DNA of 25,000 nucleotides from assembly GCA_903813345.2 (NCBI GenBank), contig CAIIXF020000162.1, positions 1-25,000 of the forward strand, written 5' to 3'. This stretch comes from Owenia fusiformis. Lineage: Eukaryota; Annelida; Polychaeta; Sabellida; Oweniidae. Both the position numbers and the translations under genes were made by a program. The notes beneath the pieces are model-generated. The model was not told the DNA's origin. It saw only the letters and a program-made list of their open reading frames with translations, and made no database searches. Below, piece after piece: positions 22,451 through 25,000 of this stretch. Numbering within the stretch: position 1 is the stretch's first letter; each line of letters starts with the position of its first letter.

Positions 22451-22653
22451 AGTGAAAGCCCGACCCGCAAGAAACGTAAGATGACCCAAACGGTGCTAGA
22501 TATTGCAGCAGACCATTCACCTACCCAAGCTCCAGCTCGCCCCTGGGAGATGAACGCAGCTGAAAATTTATCGACTATGTCGCTACGACGACGGAGCGTA
22601 TCACAACGCCGGGCATCATCTGAGAGATGCAACACTCCCAGAGCACGAAGAAG
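22451..22653 (+). CDS. RNF38/RNF44-like E3 ubiquitin ligase, coding exon 3 (partial gene)
   Basis: A 203-bp exon lies between an acceptor (TATATTTTCAG ending at 22450) and a donor (GTAAAT at 22654), and is visibly richer in G and C than its flanks. It encodes residues 29-95 and ends in phase 2. In order: SESPTRKKRKM (residues 29-39, basic and nuclear-localisation-like), TQTVLDIA (40-47), PARPWEM (56-62), LRRRSVSQRRASS (73-85) and SERCNTPRARRR near the end. RPWEM followed by ERCNTP and an Arg-rich run is the signature I recognise from animal RNF38 and RNF44. Those proteins have long disordered N-termini and a C-terminal RING-H2 domain that recruits an E2 enzyme for substrate ubiquitination; human RNF38 is described as nuclear, with p53 a reported target. 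The RING is not in this window. Whether this is closer to RNF38 or RNF44 cannot be told, so no symbol is given. Confidence 0.85.
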
Positions 22654-25000
22654 GTAAATATTGATAAATTAGAATTCTAGTTCAATGTGCTGTAGATAGA
22701 TGGCTGTAGTGCATATAGTTCACAATTTATGTAGTGTTTTCATGAAATGCTTTTATGGGAGCTATGGGGTGGGTTGTTCCTTGGATAGATCTATTGTATC
22801 AGACTAAGAAGACTCAAGGCTCTCACTGACCCTCCTCCCCAAAAAATCCAATATTTATTTTAACAATCTTTTTCTGGAATGATTAAAGCATAAATGGCAT
22901 GAAAGAAGCAAATAAGAAGAAAAGTTACTATACAACCATTGTTTCTTTCAAATTTTTTTACAAAAAAAAGGTTAATATGAAGTTGAAGTACATTCTATTT
23001 TTTTTCTCTAAGATTCGTGTTAGATGTTCTATCATTATAGGAAGGAGTAATCGGGCTTTAGATGATTTATATTAGTATATCATGTATATAGTATGTGACA
23101 ATGTTCAAAGTAGTATTGCCTCATTTCCTCATGAATATTGCTTCAATATTTCATAAGTATTGCCTTTCTCCTATTCTGTCATGCAGCACTAAAGCATGTT
23201 TTACTGCAAATTGACATATTTAATCAGCCAACATGAACAAAGGCAAACTAGGATGGAGTCGTTACTTGGTACACATGGTGGTATCTCGTTGTATTACAAT
23301 TGATTAGATATGAAGCCTGTATTTACTGATGGCTTTATTCAAAATTTACTGGATTGATTTTTCATTTTTACGCACGAATTGCTCACCTGTATCAGGGTAT
23401 GAAACACATTTTGTTTGAACAAACTCTTTCCTGCTATTAAACGCAATTAGTAAAGCTTTTTCAGTTGGATAAAATATACATGATTAGAAATAATTATTAT
23501 GAAAAATCAATACGGAGATATGAACAGGAAAGTGCGCTCTCGCTAATAAAACCAGGATAATTTCCCAGGGTAATTTCCTTTGTTCGTTGCCTTATTTTTG
23601 CATCGGGAAAATTTTATGTAATGATGGAGGGGATGAAATCTGCGGGATGACGAGATGACGCATCCTTCAATCTCTTAGTTAGCATGGCACGTGAGTTCTC
23701 TTATAAGCGAGTTAAAGGATTAAAGATTTATCATAATTGCACACGTTGTAGTACTTTATGATGAGAAATATTGTCAGCTGTTGAAGATTTATCTGATAAA
23801 ACACAAAGGGCAACATTCGTAAAACACTTAACAAATTAATCCCTTATAACTCTCTGAATAAAGGTTTTTCGTCAAAACTTTTAAAGTATTAATGTTAGAA
23901 CCCCAAAACATTTCAAAGTTAAGAAATCATTTACTGTACTGAATAAAACGATTTGTAATTTATTAAATCGTTATTTAAATCGAGAAATAAGATTAAATTC
24001 TTAAACAGTTATCACCTCATTAGTAGAAAATATATTAATAACTCACAATTAGTTTGAGAAAACCAATCAACAAGTGATAAAGTTTGTCAATTAATAAACT
24101 GATAACTCAAAAATTGATACTGGTATGAAAATGACGGATAATTGTAGATATTGTTCATATTTTGTTGAACGTAACAACCGATGCAATTACTGAGTTAAGC
24201 GTGATTGGTTTTCGCCATTTTAATTTGCAAATTGGAAACTGGTTCTTTGTCTGTGTTTTCACAATGGCATATGTTGCATGTTAAGTACTCTAATCAGCAT
24301 TAAATATCCAATAAGTGCCTACAGTAATATTTCATATCTTTGTTTCTTTTGCCCAATGAACAATCCAAATCGAGGCCACAAAGTAACTGGGAAACTCCTG
24401 GTAAATTTTCTCTGTGCATTAAACCTGAATAAGCAGCAGGGTTTAACTGATTGTGATATGTTGATGAGGATTACTCGGGACAGCCTTGCGAGGAAGGTGA
24501 ATGGATCGTGGCTTATTCATAGTAGTCTGATTATTAACATGGCGATGATTCAGTATTGATCCCTACCTACAGTGTTGTCTATTACTACACTATGAATCAC
24601 TTTTATAAACAAAGCTCTTTCTTCCGTGTCTTTTCCTGCATCTCGGATCCTAGTTGGAACAAAAGTCAGAGTCGTATATCAAGGATGAGGATAGGAGCAT
24701 CAAAACATTCAGCTGAATAAACACAATATGGAGCAATCGTCATTACTCTACAATAGGGATTAACATAAAGGCTTGGAGAATATCAATACAAAAAACTAGA
24801 ATCAGACATTGTTGGTGTAATATACAATAACAGCATAGAGCAAGGTTATATCTTCCAAAATATGGAGTTCTAGGTGCAGACTGTTTGTAGAATGCCGACT
24901 ATTTGGACAATTCTTGGATGATTGGATAAAAAACGAAGGCAGGTGTATTCTGTATGAGTTAATGGCAAGATCTGGAGCAACAAGTAAGAGGTATTTACTG
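22654..25000 (+). other. Start of intron 3 of the RNF38/44-like gene (runs off the window)
   Basis: After the donor at 22654 I find no exon continuing the RNF38/44 pattern, which should resume in phase 2 with a Ser/Pro/Arg-rich segment. Two less AT-rich patches stand out: about 23520-23720, which contains a CACGTG E-box near 23689-23694 and a GATGACG repeat, and about 24340-24570, where a 93-codon frame (24278-24559) shows no recognisable family. Both could be regulatory DNA; neither can be called a gene. The rest is AT-rich DNA without features. Confidence 0.55.

Noticed and set aside
22447-22635. Minus-strand 62-codon frame opposite exon 3
   Set aside because: It is the shadow of the plus-strand RNF38/44-like exon, whose strand is fixed by its splice sites and recognised motifs.
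24278-24559. 93-codon plus-strand frame as an exon or gene
   Set aside because: It lies in the presumed intron 3. The peptide resembles no family I know, does not continue the RNF38/44 pattern, and has no convincing acceptor. Retained only as a possible conserved noncoding patch.

Overview
The window looks like AT-rich nuclear DNA from an animal, most likely a marine invertebrate such as a mollusc or another lophotrochozoan. The taxon is an inference from intron-rich layout, abundant minisatellites and short inverted-terminal repeats; nothing identifies a species. There is no operon-like gene packing, no long ORF, and no rRNA, tRNA or CRISPR array that I can see.

One protein-coding gene is supported. 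Three plus-strand exons (coding 3514-3529, 7850-7917, 22451-22653) join in frame across GT-AG introns of about 4.3 kb and 14.5 kb. They encode the first 95 residues of a protein whose third exon carries RPWEM and ERCNTP-type blocks, which I recognise from the N-terminal half of the RING-H2 ubiquitin ligases RNF38/RNF44. The catalytic RING lies far downstream and is not in the window, so the gene runs off the right edge. The first coding exon contributes only 16 coding bases.

Layout: 1-3450 is upstream DNA with a degenerate TTCA/GAGGCAA repeat (about 530-640 and 1026-1576) and a 34-bp tandem array with a 135-bp higher-order repeat (1814-2272). About 3250-3529 is the putative promoter, 5' leader and start codon. 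Intron 1 (3530-7849) holds a cluster of GGGAGACTCC motifs and two small tandem arrays. Intron 2 (7918-22450) holds a 208-bp MITE with perfect 16-bp inverted ends, copies of a dispersed ACAGTAAAACCTG-ended repeat, minisatellites of 22, 40, 21, 22 and 99 bp, and otherwise unremarkable AT-rich DNA. Intron 3 (from 22654) shows no further exon.

The remaining open frames (60-115 codons) look like chance or repeat-derived frames. I see no evidence of an undescribed multi-gene system. The most useful results are the spliced RNF38/44-like N-terminus, its tandem RRxS sites, the clustered kappaB-like motifs and the repeat structure.
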